Shown: piece by piece, positions 35,001 to 44,761 of the stretch
Layout: each line of letters starts with the position of its first letter
Numbering within the stretch: position 1 is the first letter of the stretch
Assembly: GCF_004137685.1 (NCBI RefSeq)
Contig: NZ_QYBB01000004.1
Span: forward strand, 124,001 to 188,000
From: Lichenibacterium minor
GTDB taxonomy: Bacteria > Pseudomonadota > Alphaproteobacteria > Rhizobiales > Beijerinckiaceae
Length of the DNA: 64,000 nt
Direction: 5' to 3'
Translations under genes and position numbers: made by a program
Notes under the pieces: generated by a model
The model's database searches: none
What the model was told of the DNA's origin: nothing
What the model saw: only the letters and a program-made list of their open reading frames with translations

Positions 35001-37678
35001 TGGGGCGGCGTTTTGGCCCCGACGTGCGTGAGGCCCTTCCTTCCCGGCGCCTGCGGGAGATCGCTCTCCCGGCTGCGTCGCGCGGCATCTCGATCCTGAC
35101 CGGCCGGTTCGGCGCGGCGCGGACCTGCGCATGCGCGGCCCTGGCGCTGAGCGTCTTCGGTGCGGCGGTCCCCGCCGCCGCGCAGGCGTCCCCGCCCGGC
35201 CCGAGCCCGGCGGCGGCGCCCGCCGCAGCGCCGGAAGCCAAGAAGGACCGGTTGCTCGTCGAAGCGAAGCAGCTCGTGTACAACCGTGACACCAACGTGG
35301 TGTCGGCGGACGGCAACGTGCAGCTCTACTACCAGGGCCGCGTGCTCGAGGCCGACAAGGTCATCTACGACCGCAACGCCAACCGCGTCTTCGCGAGCGG
35401 CCACGCCAAGCTCACGGAAGCCGACGGCACCGCGACCTACAGCGACAAGTTCGAGCTGACGGACGACTTCAAGACCGGCTTCGTCGACAGCCTGTCGACC
35501 ATCACCAAAGACAAGACGTTCTTCACCTCGCCGCGCGCCGAGCGCACCGAGGGCGAAACCTCGACCTTCGAGAAGGGGACCTACACGGCCTGCGCGCCCT
35601 GCGCCGCCCACCCGGAGCGGCCGCCGCTGTGGCAGGTCAAGGCGATGAAGATCGTCCACAAGACCGACGAGCAGATGATCTACTTCGAGGACGCGACCCT
35701 CGAACTCTACGGCGTGCCGATCGCCTACGTGCCGTATTTCTCGACGCCCGACCCCACCGTCACGCGCAAGACCGGCTTCCTGACACCCCATTACGTCACC
35801 GAGTCCCGGCTCGGCGTGGGCGCCGCGCAGCCGTTCTTCTGGAACCTCGCGCCGAACTACGACCTGACGCTGACCCCGACGGTGCTGTCGAAGCAGGGCT
35901 TCTTCGGCGAGGTGGAATGGCGCCATCGCCTGGAAAGCGGCTCCTATTCGGTGCTCGCCACCGGCATCGACCAGCTCGACCCCACCGCCTATTCGAAGCA
36001 GCCCTTCGGCACCGGCGACCGCGACTTCCGCGGCTCGATCGAGTCGACCGGTAAGTTCTTCATCAACCCGAGCTGGAAATACGGCTGGGATGTGGCGCTG
36101 TTCTCGGACAAGTATTTCGTCCAGGACTACAACATCCGGTCGTCCAGCCTCGGCACCGACTACATCAAGGAATCGATCTCGACAGCCTACCTGACGGGCC
36201 AGGGCGACCGGAGCTACTTCAACCTTCAGGGCTACCGGATCGTCGGCCTGTCGTCGTTCGACTTCAACAAGCAGCAACCGCTCGTGCTGCCGACGGTGGA
36301 CTACAACCGCACCTTCGCGCTCGACCCGGCGCTGACGGCCGGCATCGGCGGCGAGGTCAAGGTCGACTCCAACATCACGAGCCTGACCCGCACGGCCGCC
36401 GCCTACCAGGCGACGGGCACGCGCCTGCTCGACTCCGCCTTCTCGCTCTACGACGTGTGCCCCAGCACGACCGGCAACACCCTCGCGCCGGGCTTCAAGC
36501 CCCCGTCCTGCTTCCTGCGCGGCATCGCCGGCGACTACACGCGCGCCTCGACGACGGTGAGCTACCAGAACAAGTACATCGACCCGATCGGCGAAGTGTG
36601 GAAACCCTTCGCCTTCGTGCGGGCGGACGGCAAGTGGCTCAACCTCAACGAGTCGAACGCCTACACGTTCACCAGCGGCACGGGCCAATCCACCATCTCC
36701 AACGCCGACCAGGCCAACTTCTTCGGCCAGCACAACGAGGACCTGAGCGGCGACATCGTGCCCGGCGTCGGGCTGGAATACCGCTACCCGCTGCTGATCG
36801 CGTCGAGCTTCGCCAACCAGGTGATCGAGCCGATCGGCCAGGTCATCCTGCGGCCCAACGTGGCCCACGCCGGCAAGACGCCGAACGAGGACGCGCAGAG
36901 CCTCGTCTTCGACGACACCACGCTGTTCGAGTGGAACAAATATTCCGGCTACGACCGCGTCGAGGGCGGCACCCGTGCCAACGCCGGCGTGCAATATACC
37001 GCCACCTTCCCGACGGGAGGCTACGTCAACGCGCTCTTCGGCCAGTCCTACGCCCTGGCGGGGAGCAACTCCTACGCCGTCTCGGACGTGTCCAACGTGG
37101 GCCTCGACTCGGGCCTGCAGACGGACAGGTCGGACTACGTCAGCCGCCTCCTGGTGGCGCCGACGACGAACTTCACCGTCGAGGCCAAGGGCCGCTTCGA
37201 TTCGAAGTCCTTCGACCCGAAGGCCATCGACCTCATCGGCACGGCGAAGTTCTTCGGCACGACCACCAACGTGCAATATGCCAACTACGCGGCGCAGCCC
37301 AACATCGGCTACGTGCATGACCGGTCGGGCGTGCTCCTCGGCGAACGCTTCGATTTCCTCGACCATTATTACGTGAACGGGTCGGCCACGCTGGAACTCA
37401 ACCCCTACAAATACAACACGGCGACGCTGCAATACGACATCAAGAGCAGCCGGCCCGAGTTCGCAGTGATCGGCGCCGGCTTCGGCTACCAGGACGATTG
37501 CACCACGGTGAGCCTGAACTATTCGCGGTCCTACACGGACGCGGTGGCGGGCGGGGTCAACAACCAGAACGTGAACCAGACCGTGCTGCTGTCACTGAAC
37601 CTGCGCACGCTGGCGGATTTCAAGCTCAACCAGAGCCTGGGCGCCACCTCCACGGTGCAGGACGGCGTGTTCAAATAA
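35000..37678 (+). CDS. lptD: LPS-assembly outer-membrane protein LptD
   Basis: LptD is the outer-membrane barrel that inserts LPS into the cell surface together with LptE. The 892-aa product has a rather long N-terminal extension before the signal peptide (AALALSVFGAAVPAAAQ, near residues 38-55), an LptA-like jellyroll (about 75-190: VYNRDTNVVSADGNVQLYY) and a C-terminal barrel. Cysteines occur at CAPCAAHPE, CPSTTGN/SCF and DDCTTVSL and could form the disulfides that activate LptD. It follows lptG by a 1-bp stop/start overlap. Confidence 0.95.
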   Translation: MGRRFGPDVREALPSRRLREIALPAASRGISILTGRFGAARTCACAALALSVFGAAVPAAAQASPPGPSPAAAPAAAPEAKKDRLLVEAKQLVYNRDTNVVSADGNVQLYYQGRVLEADKVIYDRNANRVFASGHAKLTEADGTATYSDKFELTDDFKTGFVDSLSTITKDKTFFTSPRAERTEGETSTFEKGTYTACAPCAAHPERPPLWQVKAMKIVHKTDEQMIYFEDATLELYGVPIAYVPYFSTPDPTVTRKTGFLTPHYVTESRLGVGAAQPFFWNLAPNYDLTLTPTVLSKQGFFGEVEWRHRLESGSYSVLATGIDQLDPTAYSKQPFGTGDRDFRGSIESTGKFFINPSWKYGWDVALFSDKYFVQDYNIRSSSLGTDYIKESISTAYLTGQGDRSYFNLQGYRIVGLSSFDFNKQQPLVLPTVDYNRTFALDPALTAGIGGEVKVDSNITSLTRTAAAYQATGTRLLDSAFSLYDVCPSTTGNTLAPGFKPPSCFLRGIAGDYTRASTTVSYQNKYIDPIGEVWKPFAFVRADGKWLNLNESNAYTFTSGTGQSTISNADQANFFGQHNEDLSGDIVPGVGLEYRYPLLIASSFANQVIEPIGQVILRPNVAHAGKTPNEDAQSLVFDDTTLFEWNKYSGYDRVEGGTRANAGVQYTATFPTGGYVNALFGQSYALAGSNSYAVSDVSNVGLDSGLQTDRSDYVSRLLVAPTTNFTVEAKGRFDSKSFDPKAIDLIGTAKFFGTTTNVQYANYAAQPNIGYVHDRSGVLLGERFDFLDHYYVNGSATLELNPYKYNTATLQYDIKSSRPEFAVIGAGFGYQDDCTTVSLNYSRSYTDAVAGGVNNQNVNQTVLLSLNLRTLADFKLNQSLGATSTVQDGVFK

Positions 37679-37685
37679 TCGCCAC

Positions 37686-37717
37686 GCTTGTGATATGAGG
37701 ATGGGCTGCTCACAAGC
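37686..37717. repeat. Inverted repeat between lptD and surA
   Basis: GCTTGTGA and TCACAAGC, perfect 8-bp arms separated by 16 bp, begin 8 bp after the lptD stop and end 27 bp before the surA start. It could be an operator or an RNA hairpin that modulates read-through into surA. Confidence 0.5.
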
Positions 37718-37744
37718 AGGCCACAACGATCGCTGGACGGTGTC

Positions 37745-38671
37745 GTGAAGTTCCGAATCCCCCTCGCTTTCCGGGCGGCGCGCGGCGCCGCCCTCGTCCT
37801 GGCCGTCGCCGGCGCCGCATCGGCGGGCGCCATCGCACCGGCCCTGGGACAGGCCGTGGTGACGGCGGTCAACGGCGACCCGATCACCAGCTTCGACGTC
37901 TCGGAATACGAGAAGATCCTCCGGCTGGAGCGCAAGCCGGCCTCCTCGGCCGATGCTCTCGAGGCCGTCGTCGGCGATCGCCTCCGCTACGACGAGGCGC
38001 GCCATTGGGGCATCGACGCGACCGACTCCGACCTCAGCGCCGCGCTCCAGCGCGTCGCGGCGTCGCTGAAGATGGACGTGAACACCTTCACCCAGGCGTC
38101 GGCCAAGGCGAAGATCGATCTCGACACCATCCGCAGCCACCTCCGGGCCAGCGCGGCCTGGGACAACCTGGTCCGGGCGCGCAACAAGGGCGTCGGGGCG
38201 ACCGAGGAGGAGATCAGCAGCGCGATCGCGAAGGGCGGCACCAACAAGGTGACGAACTACCGGCTGCAGCAGATCGTCTTCGTGGTGCCGGTGAACCCGT
38301 CGCCGGCGATCCTCCAGGCCCGGCTCGATGCCGCCAAGGCGCTGCGCAACCGCTTCGACGGCTGCAACAACGGCCTGCAGCTGGCGCGCCAGCTGCCCGA
38401 CGTCGCCGTGAAGGAGCCGATGAGCCGCACGTCCGAGTCCTTCAGCCCCGCCCTGCGCAAGGTGCTGGCGGAAACCCAGAAGGGCATGCTGACGGTGCCG
38501 GACAGGACCACCAACGGCATCGAGATGATCGCGGTCTGCGACAAGAACGACGGCGACACCAGCACGCTGCACGAACAGGTCCAGAAGGACATCATCTCCG
38601 AAAAGCTGGTCGGCGTGTCGGCACAGATGTACAAGGACCTGCGCAAGACGGCGGTCATCAGCAAGAACTGA
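37745..38671 (+). CDS. surA: SurA-like periplasmic chaperone (SurA N-domain)
   Basis: A periplasmic folding factor for outer-membrane proteins, LptD being the textbook client. The 308-aa product has a signal peptide (ALGQA) and a SurA_N domain beginning VVTAVNGDPITSFDVSEYEKIL. The rotamase (parvulin) part, about 165-270, is divergent: NYRLQQIVFVV...GIEMIAVCDKND keeps the fold pattern but prolyl-isomerase residues are not obvious. Start is GTG 37745 in the lptD operon. E. coli and many alphaproteobacteria have pdxA next; it is missing here. Confidence 0.84.
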   Translation: MKFRIPLAFRAARGAALVLAVAGAASAGAIAPALGQAVVTAVNGDPITSFDVSEYEKILRLERKPASSADALEAVVGDRLRYDEARHWGIDATDSDLSAALQRVAASLKMDVNTFTQASAKAKIDLDTIRSHLRASAAWDNLVRARNKGVGATEEEISSAIAKGGTNKVTNYRLQQIVFVVPVNPSPAILQARLDAAKALRNRFDGCNNGLQLARQLPDVAVKEPMSRTSESFSPALRKVLAETQKGMLTVPDRTTNGIEMIAVCDKNDGDTSTLHEQVQKDIISEKLVGVSAQMYKDLRKTAVISKN

Positions 38672-38704
38672 CGCGCGCCCCGCATCGAAGAACCCGGACG
38701 CGCC

Positions 38705-39565
38705 TTGACCGACGACGGACTGCCACCGCTGCGCGACGTCGTCGAGGCTTGCGGCATCGAGCCCAGCCGCGCGCTGGGCCAGAATTTCCTGTTCGACCTC
38801 AACCTGACGGGGCGCATCGCGCGCGCGGCCGGCCCCCTGGCCGGCGTGCCGGTCCTGGAGATCGGCCCCGGGCCGGGCGGCCTCACGCGGGCGCTGCTGG
38901 CCGAGGGCGCCGACGTGGTCGCCGTGGAGCGCGACCGGCGCTGCCTGCCCGCCCTGGCCGCCATCGCGGATCGCTACCCCGGGCGCCTGACCGTGATCGA
39001 GGGCGACGCCCTCGAGGTCGTGCCGGCCGGCCTTCCCGAACGCACCGACGGCCGACCCTGGCGGATCGTCGCCAACCTGCCCTACAACGTCGCGACGCCC
39101 CTCCTCACCGGCTGGATCGAGTCCGAGCCCTGGCCGCCCTGGTTCGATCGCATGGTGCTGATGTTCCAGCGCGAGGTGGCGGAGCGCATCGTCGCGACGT
39201 CGGCCGAACGGGCCGATTACGGCCGGCTCGGGGTCCTGTGCGGGTGGCGCACGCGGGCTCGCATCCTGTTCGACGTGGCGCCGTCGAACTTCGTGCCGCC
39301 GCCGAAGGTGACGTCGAGCATCGTCGAGCTCGTCCCCCGGCCGGAGCCTCTGCCCTGCAGCGCGTCGAGCCTGTCGCGGGTCACCGCCGCCGCTTTCGGC
39401 CAACGGCGCAAGATGCTCCGGCAGTCTTTGAAGGGCCTGTCGACCGCCCGCGGTCCCGTTGATGTCGCGGACCTGCTGGAGCGGGCCGGCATCGCCGGCA
39501 CCGCCCGCGCCGAAACGCTGGACGTCGCGTCCTTCGTCGACCTCGCCCGGCTGATCGACGCCTGA
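38705..39565 (+). CDS. rsmA: 16S rRNA dimethyladenosine transferase KsgA/RsmA
   Basis: It dimethylates A1518 and A1519 of 16S rRNA in small-subunit maturation. The 286-aa product has the N-terminal [14 protein letters not shown] motif [16 protein letters not shown] and motif [14 protein letters not shown]. The conserved NLPY gives the catalytic centre. The start is TTG 38705. It is the last gene of the lpt operon and converges on gmk. Confidence 0.96.
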   Translation: MTDDGLPPLRDVVEACGIEPSRALGQNFLFDLNLTGRIARAAGPLAGVPVLEIGPGPGGLTRALLAEGADVVAVERDRRCLPALAAIADRYPGRLTVIEGDALEVVPAGLPERTDGRPWRIVANLPYNVATPLLTGWIESEPWPPWFDRMVLMFQREVAERIVATSAERADYGRLGVLCGWRTRARILFDVAPSNFVPPPKVTSSIVELVPRPEPLPCSASSLSRVTAAAFGQRRKMLRQSLKGLSTARGPVDVADLLERAGIAGTARAETLDVASFVDLARLIDA

Positions 39566-39625
39566 TCGCCGAAGCGGCCCGGTCCCGCCCGTCCTCGTCC
39601 CGAGCAGGCCTGCCGGGCCGCGCCG

Positions 39626-39646
39626 CCCTTCGACAGGCTCAGGACC
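39626..39646. repeat. Candidate dispersed short repeat between rsmA and gmk
   Basis: CCCTTCGACAGGCTCAGGAC resembles a short intergenic motif that I recall as frequent in many GC-rich proteobacterial genomes. Only one copy is evident in this window, so repeat status rests on memory rather than on data here. Confidence 0.3.
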
Positions 39647-39673
39647 GGGGAGGGTCGGAGCAGGTGGCCCCGG

Positions 39674-40348
39674 CTACCGGCTTTCGGCTGCCAGCGCTTC
39701 CACGAAGCCCGCCACGGCCGGCTCCGTGCGCAGCCGCCGCAATCGCTCGGCCGCCAGGATCGCCGTGACGTCGCCCAGCGTCCGCTGCAGGTCGTCGTTC
39801 ACCAGCACGTAGTCGTAGAGCGTCCAGCGCGTGATCTCGTTGCGCGCGGCCTCGAGGCGGCGCGCGATCACCTCGGGCCTGTCCTCGGCGCGTCGCTCCA
39901 GCCGCGCCCGGAGTTCGCGCATCGAGGGCGGCAGGATGAACACGGTGGCGACGTCGTCGCGCGCCCGGGCGCGGATCTGCTGGGTGCCCTGGTAGTCGAT
40001 GTCGAACAGCACGTCGCGCCCCTGCGACAGCAGGGCGTCGACGGGCCCCTTGGGGGTGCCGTAGAAATTGCCGTGCACTTCCGCGGATTCGAGCAGGTCC
40101 CCGGCGTCGCGCAGCTCGCGGAAGCGATCGACGGACAGGAAGTGGTAATGGACCCCGTCGATCTCGCTCGGCCGGCGCGGACGCGTGGTCACCGACACGG
40201 ACAGCGTCAGGTCGATGGCCTCCTTCTGCAGAAGCATCCGGGTCAGCGTCGTCTTGCCCGCGCCGGAGGGCGACGAGAGGATCAGCATGAGGCCGCGCCG
40301 CGGGGGTATGGTCTGGGTCGTCCCGTCGAGGGGCATGATAGCGCTCAT
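39674..40348 (-). CDS. gmk: Guanylate kinase
   Basis: It phosphorylates GMP to GDP. The 224-aa product has the P-loop SSPSGAGKTTL at about 25-35, the GMP-binding VSVTTRPRRPSEIDGVHYHF segment and the lid region. The start (ATG 40348) overlaps the yicC stop by 4 bp, a standard yicC-gmk layout. The enzyme is essential in most bacteria and also a target of (p)ppGpp. Confidence 0.96.
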   Translation of the reverse strand: MSAIMPLDGTTQTIPPRRGLMLILSSPSGAGKTTLTRMLLQKEAIDLTLSVSVTTRPRRPSEIDGVHYHFLSVDRFRELRDAGDLLESAEVHGNFYGTPKGPVDALLSQGRDVLFDIDYQGTQQIRARARDDVATVFILPPSMRELRARLERRAEDRPEVIARRLEAARNEITRWTLYDYVLVNDDLQRTLGDVTAILAAERLRRLRTEPAVAGFVEALAAESR

Positions 40349-41250
40349 TCCAGGTTCTGAACCTGCTCTCGGAATTGTTCGATCTCGGTGCGCAGCGCAA
40401 GGCCGACGGCCGTGAGCCCCGCGTCGTTCGACTTGGCGCAGAGCGTGCCGGCTTCGCGGCCGAGCTCCTGGGCCAGGAAGTCGAGCCTCCGTCCCACGGC
40501 GCCGCCTTCGGCCAGGAGGGCGGTCGCGGCGGCGGCATGCATGGCCAGCCGGTCGATCTCCTCGCGCACGTCCGCCTTGCCGGCCAGCAGCACCGCTTCC
40601 TGGTACAGCCGAACGGGGTCGAGCGCCGGCGCAGCTCCGGCGATCTCGGCGAGGCGGTGCGCCAAGCGCTCCCGCACGGCTTCGGCCGTCCGGCCCGGCG
40701 CCGACTGCGCGTCGGCGGTCAGCCCCGCGATCGCCGTCAGGCGACCGCCCAGCACGCGCCCCAGCTGCCGCCCTTCGCCCGCCCGCATGGCGCAGAGGCC
40801 GTCCAGCGCCGCGTCGAAGCCGGCGAGGAGTCCCGGCTCGAGCTCCTCCGCGCCGCCCTCGTCGCGGTCGACGATCTCGACGATCCCGGGAAGCGCCAGA
40901 AGCCCGTCGAGCGTCGCGGACGCGATGCCGCGCGGCAAGACGATCGCCGACACGGCCTCGAGCAGCGCGTCGAGCTTCGCGCGGTCGATGCGCGCCACCT
41001 GTTCCGGCTTCGGCCGCTGCAAGTTCAGGGCGGCGTGGACCGTGCCGCGCTTGATCCGGGCGGCGAGGCGGGCGCGGGCCTCGGCTTCGAGCGCGTCAAA
41101 ACCCGGCGGAACCCGCAGGCGGAGCTCCAGCCCCTTGGCGTTGACGGACTTCATCTCCCACGTCCAGGTCGCGGCCCTGGCCTGACCGCCGCTGCGGGCG
41201 AAACCCGTCATGCTCGACAGGCCGGGACCGTGAAGCGTCGACGCGGTCAT
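40345..41250 (-). CDS. yicC: YicC family endoribonuclease
   Basis: The 301-aa product has the YicC N-terminal segment LSSMTGFARSGG...WTWEMKSVNAKGLELRLR and the C-terminal DUF1732 part RRLDFLAQELGREAGTLCAKSNDAGLT. YicC of E. coli has recently been described as an endoribonuclease; substrates in this group are unknown. It lies 1 bp after mltG and overlaps gmk by 4 bp, so the mltG-yicC-gmk trio is likely one transcript. Confidence 0.94.
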   Translation of the reverse strand: MTASTLHGPGLSSMTGFARSGGQARAATWTWEMKSVNAKGLELRLRVPPGFDALEAEARARLAARIKRGTVHAALNLQRPKPEQVARIDRAKLDALLEAVSAIVLPRGIASATLDGLLALPGIVEIVDRDEGGAEELEPGLLAGFDAALDGLCAMRAGEGRQLGRVLGGRLTAIAGLTADAQSAPGRTAEAVRERLAHRLAEIAGAAPALDPVRLYQEAVLLAGKADVREEIDRLAMHAAAATALLAEGGAVGRRLDFLAQELGREAGTLCAKSNDAGLTAVGLALRTEIEQFREQVQNLE

Positions 41251-41251
41251 G

Positions 41252-43168
41252 TCACTGCGCCGCCGGGGCCGGCGAAGCGTCCGTGGCTCCGGCGGCGTGC
41301 GCCGGCTTCGCTTTCGCGGCCGTCCGGGTGGCCCGGGCGGGCTTCGGCGCGGGCGCGGCGGATCGCGGACCGTAGGGGTTCGGCCGCGGCGCATAGGCGG
41401 CCGACATGGCGACCGGCACGGTCTTGGCGGACATCAGGTCGTAGCTCTTGTCGCGCAGCGGATCGAGGGCCGTGCCTTCCGACGCGTCGGTGATGACGCC
41501 CTTGCCGGCCATGGGGCGGTTGGGCGCCAAGGGGGCGCCCTGCTCGGCGCTCACGACCTCGGCCGCCGGCGGGAGCGTGTCGGGGCCGGTCGAGGTGCCG
41601 TAACGGGCGGCGCGCGCCCGCTCGTCGGCGCGCTGGGCCGGCGACACGGGGAAGCTCAGGCCGGGGTCGCGGTTCGCGCCGGCGAGCGCGCGTTCCTCGC
41701 CCGAGCCGGCGGCACCCACGCCGAAGTAGCTGTTCGAATCGGTGGGTGCCGGGGCGAGGTCGCCCGGGCCGTCGGGGTCGAGCGAGGCGGTCTGGTCCGG
41801 CGTCGGCGGGGCGAAGCGGGTGGCGATGTCGCCGCCGGGGTCGAGCTCGGACGGCAATCGCGTCACGCCCGCCAGAAGGCTGGCCGGCCTGTCGGGGCCG
41901 CTGGACGCGGGCTCGAACCGGCCCGTCAGGGCTCCGTAGACCGGCACCGAGGGGGCCGCGTCGCTCCGCTGCTTCGGGCCGGGCGCCGGCGAGCCGGGCA
42001 CGGCGGCCGGTGCCGCGCCGGCATCCGGCGCCGCCTTGTCCTTGGCGTCCTTTTCCAGCGCGCGCCAGCGCTGGACGTTCTGGCGATGCTGGTCGAGCGT
42101 TTCCGCGAAGGCGTGCCCGCCCGTGCCGTCGGCGACGAAGTAGACGTCCTTGGTGCGGGACGGGTTGGCGACGGCCTCCAGGGCGGCGCGGCCGGGGTTG
42201 CAGATGGGCCCGGGCGGCAGGCCCGAGATCGCATAGGTGTTGTAGGGGGTCTTCTGCTCGATCTCGCTCTTCAGGATCCCGCGACCCAGCGTCGCCTTTC
42301 CGCCCACGAGGCCGTAGACGATCGTCGGATCGGACTGGAGCGGGATGCCCTTCACCAGCCGGTTCACGAAGACGCCGGCGACGCGCGGACGCTCGTCGGC
42401 CTTGCCGGTCTCCTTCTCGACGATGGAAGCCAGCGTGACCATGTCGTAGGGCGAGCGGATCGGCGTGTCCGCGGCGCGGTGCGACCAGACGTCGGCGACG
42501 ATCTTGCGCTGTTCCTGAGCCATGGTGCGCAGGAGCTGCTCGCGCGTGGTGCCGCGGGCGAACTTGAACGTGTCCGGCATCAGCGTGCCTTCCTTCGGCA
42601 CGGCCCGGATCTCCCCCGTCAGCACGTCGTCGGCCTTGAGCCGGTCGCAGATCTGCTCGCTCGTCAACCCTTCCGGCACCGTGATGGCGTGGAGGATCTG
42701 GTGGCCGGACACCAGCGTGTCGATGACGTCGCGCAGGCTTGCGCTCTGCTTGAACATGTATTCGCCGGCCTTGATCTTGGAGCGCTCGCCTTCGGCGTAG
42801 AGCGTGCCCGACATCAGCGTGGCGCTGTCGATCACGCCTTCCTGTTCGAGCTGGCCGACGATGTCGCCGACGTCGGTGCCGGGCGAGATGATGACCACCT
42901 TGTCCGACGGCAAGGGGCCGGGCGCGTCGATCCGCTGGATGGCCAGCGACACCAGGATCACCAGCGCGACCGCGGCGATGCCGAGGAACGACAGGATGCC
43001 GCTGACGGTCGCCAGGATGGGACGCGACCTGCGCGGTCCGGGCGGCGGGGGCGGCACGGGGTCGGGCTGGAGCGCTTCGCCCGGCGTCATCAGGCCGCGC
43101 CGTGCCCCGGCGGACGCGGCATCGCGATCCGGATGCGCGCCGTCGATGGGGTTCGGACCTTCGGCCAT
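41252..43168 (-). CDS. mltG: Endolytic murein transglycosylase MltG
   Basis: An inner-membrane lytic transglycosylase that cuts nascent glycan strands and sets their length. The 638-aa product has a Pro-rich cytoplasmic tail, one membrane helix (about 50-75), a LysM-like subdomain (GTDVGDIVGQLEQEGVI) and the YceG core with catalytic Glu in ASIVEKET. The core ends near residue 355; the remaining 280 residues are a low-complexity Ala/Pro/Ser-rich extension, absent from E. coli MltG (340 aa). It follows fabF and leads into yicC-gmk. Confidence 0.93.
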   Translation of the reverse strand: MAEGPNPIDGAHPDRDAASAGARRGLMTPGEALQPDPVPPPPPGPRRSRPILATVSGILSFLGIAAVALVILVSLAIQRIDAPGPLPSDKVVIISPGTDVGDIVGQLEQEGVIDSATLMSGTLYAEGERSKIKAGEYMFKQSASLRDVIDTLVSGHQILHAITVPEGLTSEQICDRLKADDVLTGEIRAVPKEGTLMPDTFKFARGTTREQLLRTMAQEQRKIVADVWSHRAADTPIRSPYDMVTLASIVEKETGKADERPRVAGVFVNRLVKGIPLQSDPTIVYGLVGGKATLGRGILKSEIEQKTPYNTYAISGLPPGPICNPGRAALEAVANPSRTKDVYFVADGTGGHAFAETLDQHRQNVQRWRALEKDAKDKAAPDAGAAPAAVPGSPAPGPKQRSDAAPSVPVYGALTGRFEPASSGPDRPASLLAGVTRLPSELDPGGDIATRFAPPTPDQTASLDPDGPGDLAPAPTDSNSYFGVGAAGSGEERALAGANRDPGLSFPVSPAQRADERARAARYGTSTGPDTLPPAAEVVSAEQGAPLAPNRPMAGKGVITDASEGTALDPLRDKSYDLMSAKTVPVAMSAAYAPRPNPYGPRSAAPAPKPARATRTAAKAKPAHAAGATDASPAPAAQ

Positions 43169-43375
43169 ATGCTCGTCCGTCGTCGCTGTGGTTGAGCCGG
43201 GCGAAGGCCGGACGATCCCGTCCGCCGGTCCCCGGCCTGTCGCGCGATGCCCAACGTCACGCCGCCGCAGCCCGCGGTGCGCCGTGTTCAGGCGTGCAGC
43301 CTATCCCATCCGGGGCGGGAGCACCATTGTCCCGCCGCGATGGACGGGGGACGGCGCACCCGGCCGGATCGCGTG

Positions 43376-44644
43376 TCAGGCCTTGCGCAGCACCAGCGAT
43401 GCATTGGTGCCGCCGAATCCGAAGGAGTTCGACAGGGCGATATCGACGGTTTTCGGCTTGGCCGTGTGGGGCACGAGGTCGATCGGCGTGTCGACGGACG
43501 GGTTGTCGAGGTTCAGCGTCGGCGGCAGGATGCCGTCGCGCATGGCCAGGGCGCAGAAGATGGCCTCGACCGAGCCGGCCGCCCCGAGGAGATGTCCGAT
43601 GGCGGATTTCGTCGACGACATGGCGACGCCCGGCGCGGCGTCGCCGAGCAGGCGCTGCAGGGCGCCGAGTTCGATCTCGTCGCCGAGCGGCGTCGAGGTG
43701 CCGTGGGCGTTGACGTAGTCGATCTGGGAAGGCTCGACCCCGGCCCGCTTCAGCGCCGCCGACATGCAGCGGAAGGCTCCGTCGCCGGATTCGGACGGCG
43801 CGGTGATGTGGTACGCGTCGCCCGACATGCCGTAGCCGATCACTTCGGCGTAGATCTTCGCGCCGCGGGCCACCGCGTGGTCGTAGTTCTCCAGCACCAC
43901 CACGCCGGCGCCCTCGCCCATGACGAAGCCGTCGCGGTCCTTGTCGTAGGGGCGGGAGCCGCGGGTGGGCTCGTCGTTGAACCCCGTCGACAGCGCCCGG
44001 CAGGCGCAGAAGCCCGCATAGGCGATGCGGTTGACGGCCGACTCGGCCCCGCCCGCCACCATGACCTCCGCGTCGCCCCATTGGATGATGCGGGCCGCGT
44101 CGCCGATGGCGTGGGCGCCCGTCGAGCAGGCCGTGACGACGGCGCTGTTGGGGCCGCGAAGCCCGTGCCGGATCGACACGTAGCCGCCGGCGAGATTGAT
44201 GAGGCGCCCCGGGATGAAGAAGGGCGACAAGCGCCTCGGCCCCTTCTCGGCCACGAGCAAGGACCCCTCGTAGATGCCGCCGAGCCCGCCGATGCCCGAG
44301 CCGATCATCACGCCGGTCTCGATCTGCTCCTCGTAGGTCTTGGGCTCCCATCCCGCGTCGGCCAGCGCCTGCGTGGCGGCGCCGACGGCGTAGAGGATGA
44401 AGTCGTCGACCTTGCGCTGCTCCTTGGGCTCCATCCACTGGTCGGGATCGAACTTGCCTTCGGCGCTGTCGCCGCGCGGCACCATGCAGGCGATGCGGCT
44501 CGGCAGGTCGTCGACCTTGAAGTGGGTGACCGGCCCCGCACCGCTGTCGCCCGCGATCAACCGCCGCCATGTCGTGTCGGCGTCACCGCCGAGGGGCGTC
44601 ACCAGACCGATGCCGGTGATGACGACGCGTCGCGCTGCGTTCAC
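43376..44644 (-). CDS. fabF: Beta-ketoacyl-ACP synthase II
   Basis: It extends acyl-ACP chains by condensation with malonyl-ACP. The 422-aa product has the catalytic triad Cys173 (TACSTGAHAIG), His314 (NAHGTSTP) and His351 (KSAIGHLLGAAG). Start is GTG 44644. It lies 117 bp downstream of acpP on the same strand and upstream of mltG. Confidence 0.97.
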   Translation of the reverse strand: MNAARRVVITGIGLVTPLGGDADTTWRRLIAGDSGAGPVTHFKVDDLPSRIACMVPRGDSAEGKFDPDQWMEPKEQRKVDDFILYAVGAATQALADAGWEPKTYEEQIETGVMIGSGIGGLGGIYEGSLLVAEKGPRRLSPFFIPGRLINLAGGYVSIRHGLRGPNSAVVTACSTGAHAIGDAARIIQWGDAEVMVAGGAESAVNRIAYAGFCACRALSTGFNDEPTRGSRPYDKDRDGFVMGEGAGVVVLENYDHAVARGAKIYAEVIGYGMSGDAYHITAPSESGDGAFRCMSAALKRAGVEPSQIDYVNAHGTSTPLGDEIELGALQRLLGDAAPGVAMSSTKSAIGHLLGAAGSVEAIFCALAMRDGILPPTLNLDNPSVDTPIDLVPHTAKPKTVDIALSNSFGFGGTNASLVLRKA

Positions 44645-44761
44645 TCTTCCACCCTCAACCCTTGCCGGGCCTCCGGGTCGAACCTCGAAGCGCCCATGTC
44701 TCCACCCGCCTTCGCCCCGGCGCCCGCCCCGGAAGGGGGCGACGGGGGACCGAGCCTCGGC

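Noticed and set aside
37592..39403. Long minus-strand open frame opposite surA-rsmA
   Set aside because: Shadow frame of GC-rich coding DNA; surA and rsmA have clear family motifs on the plus strand.
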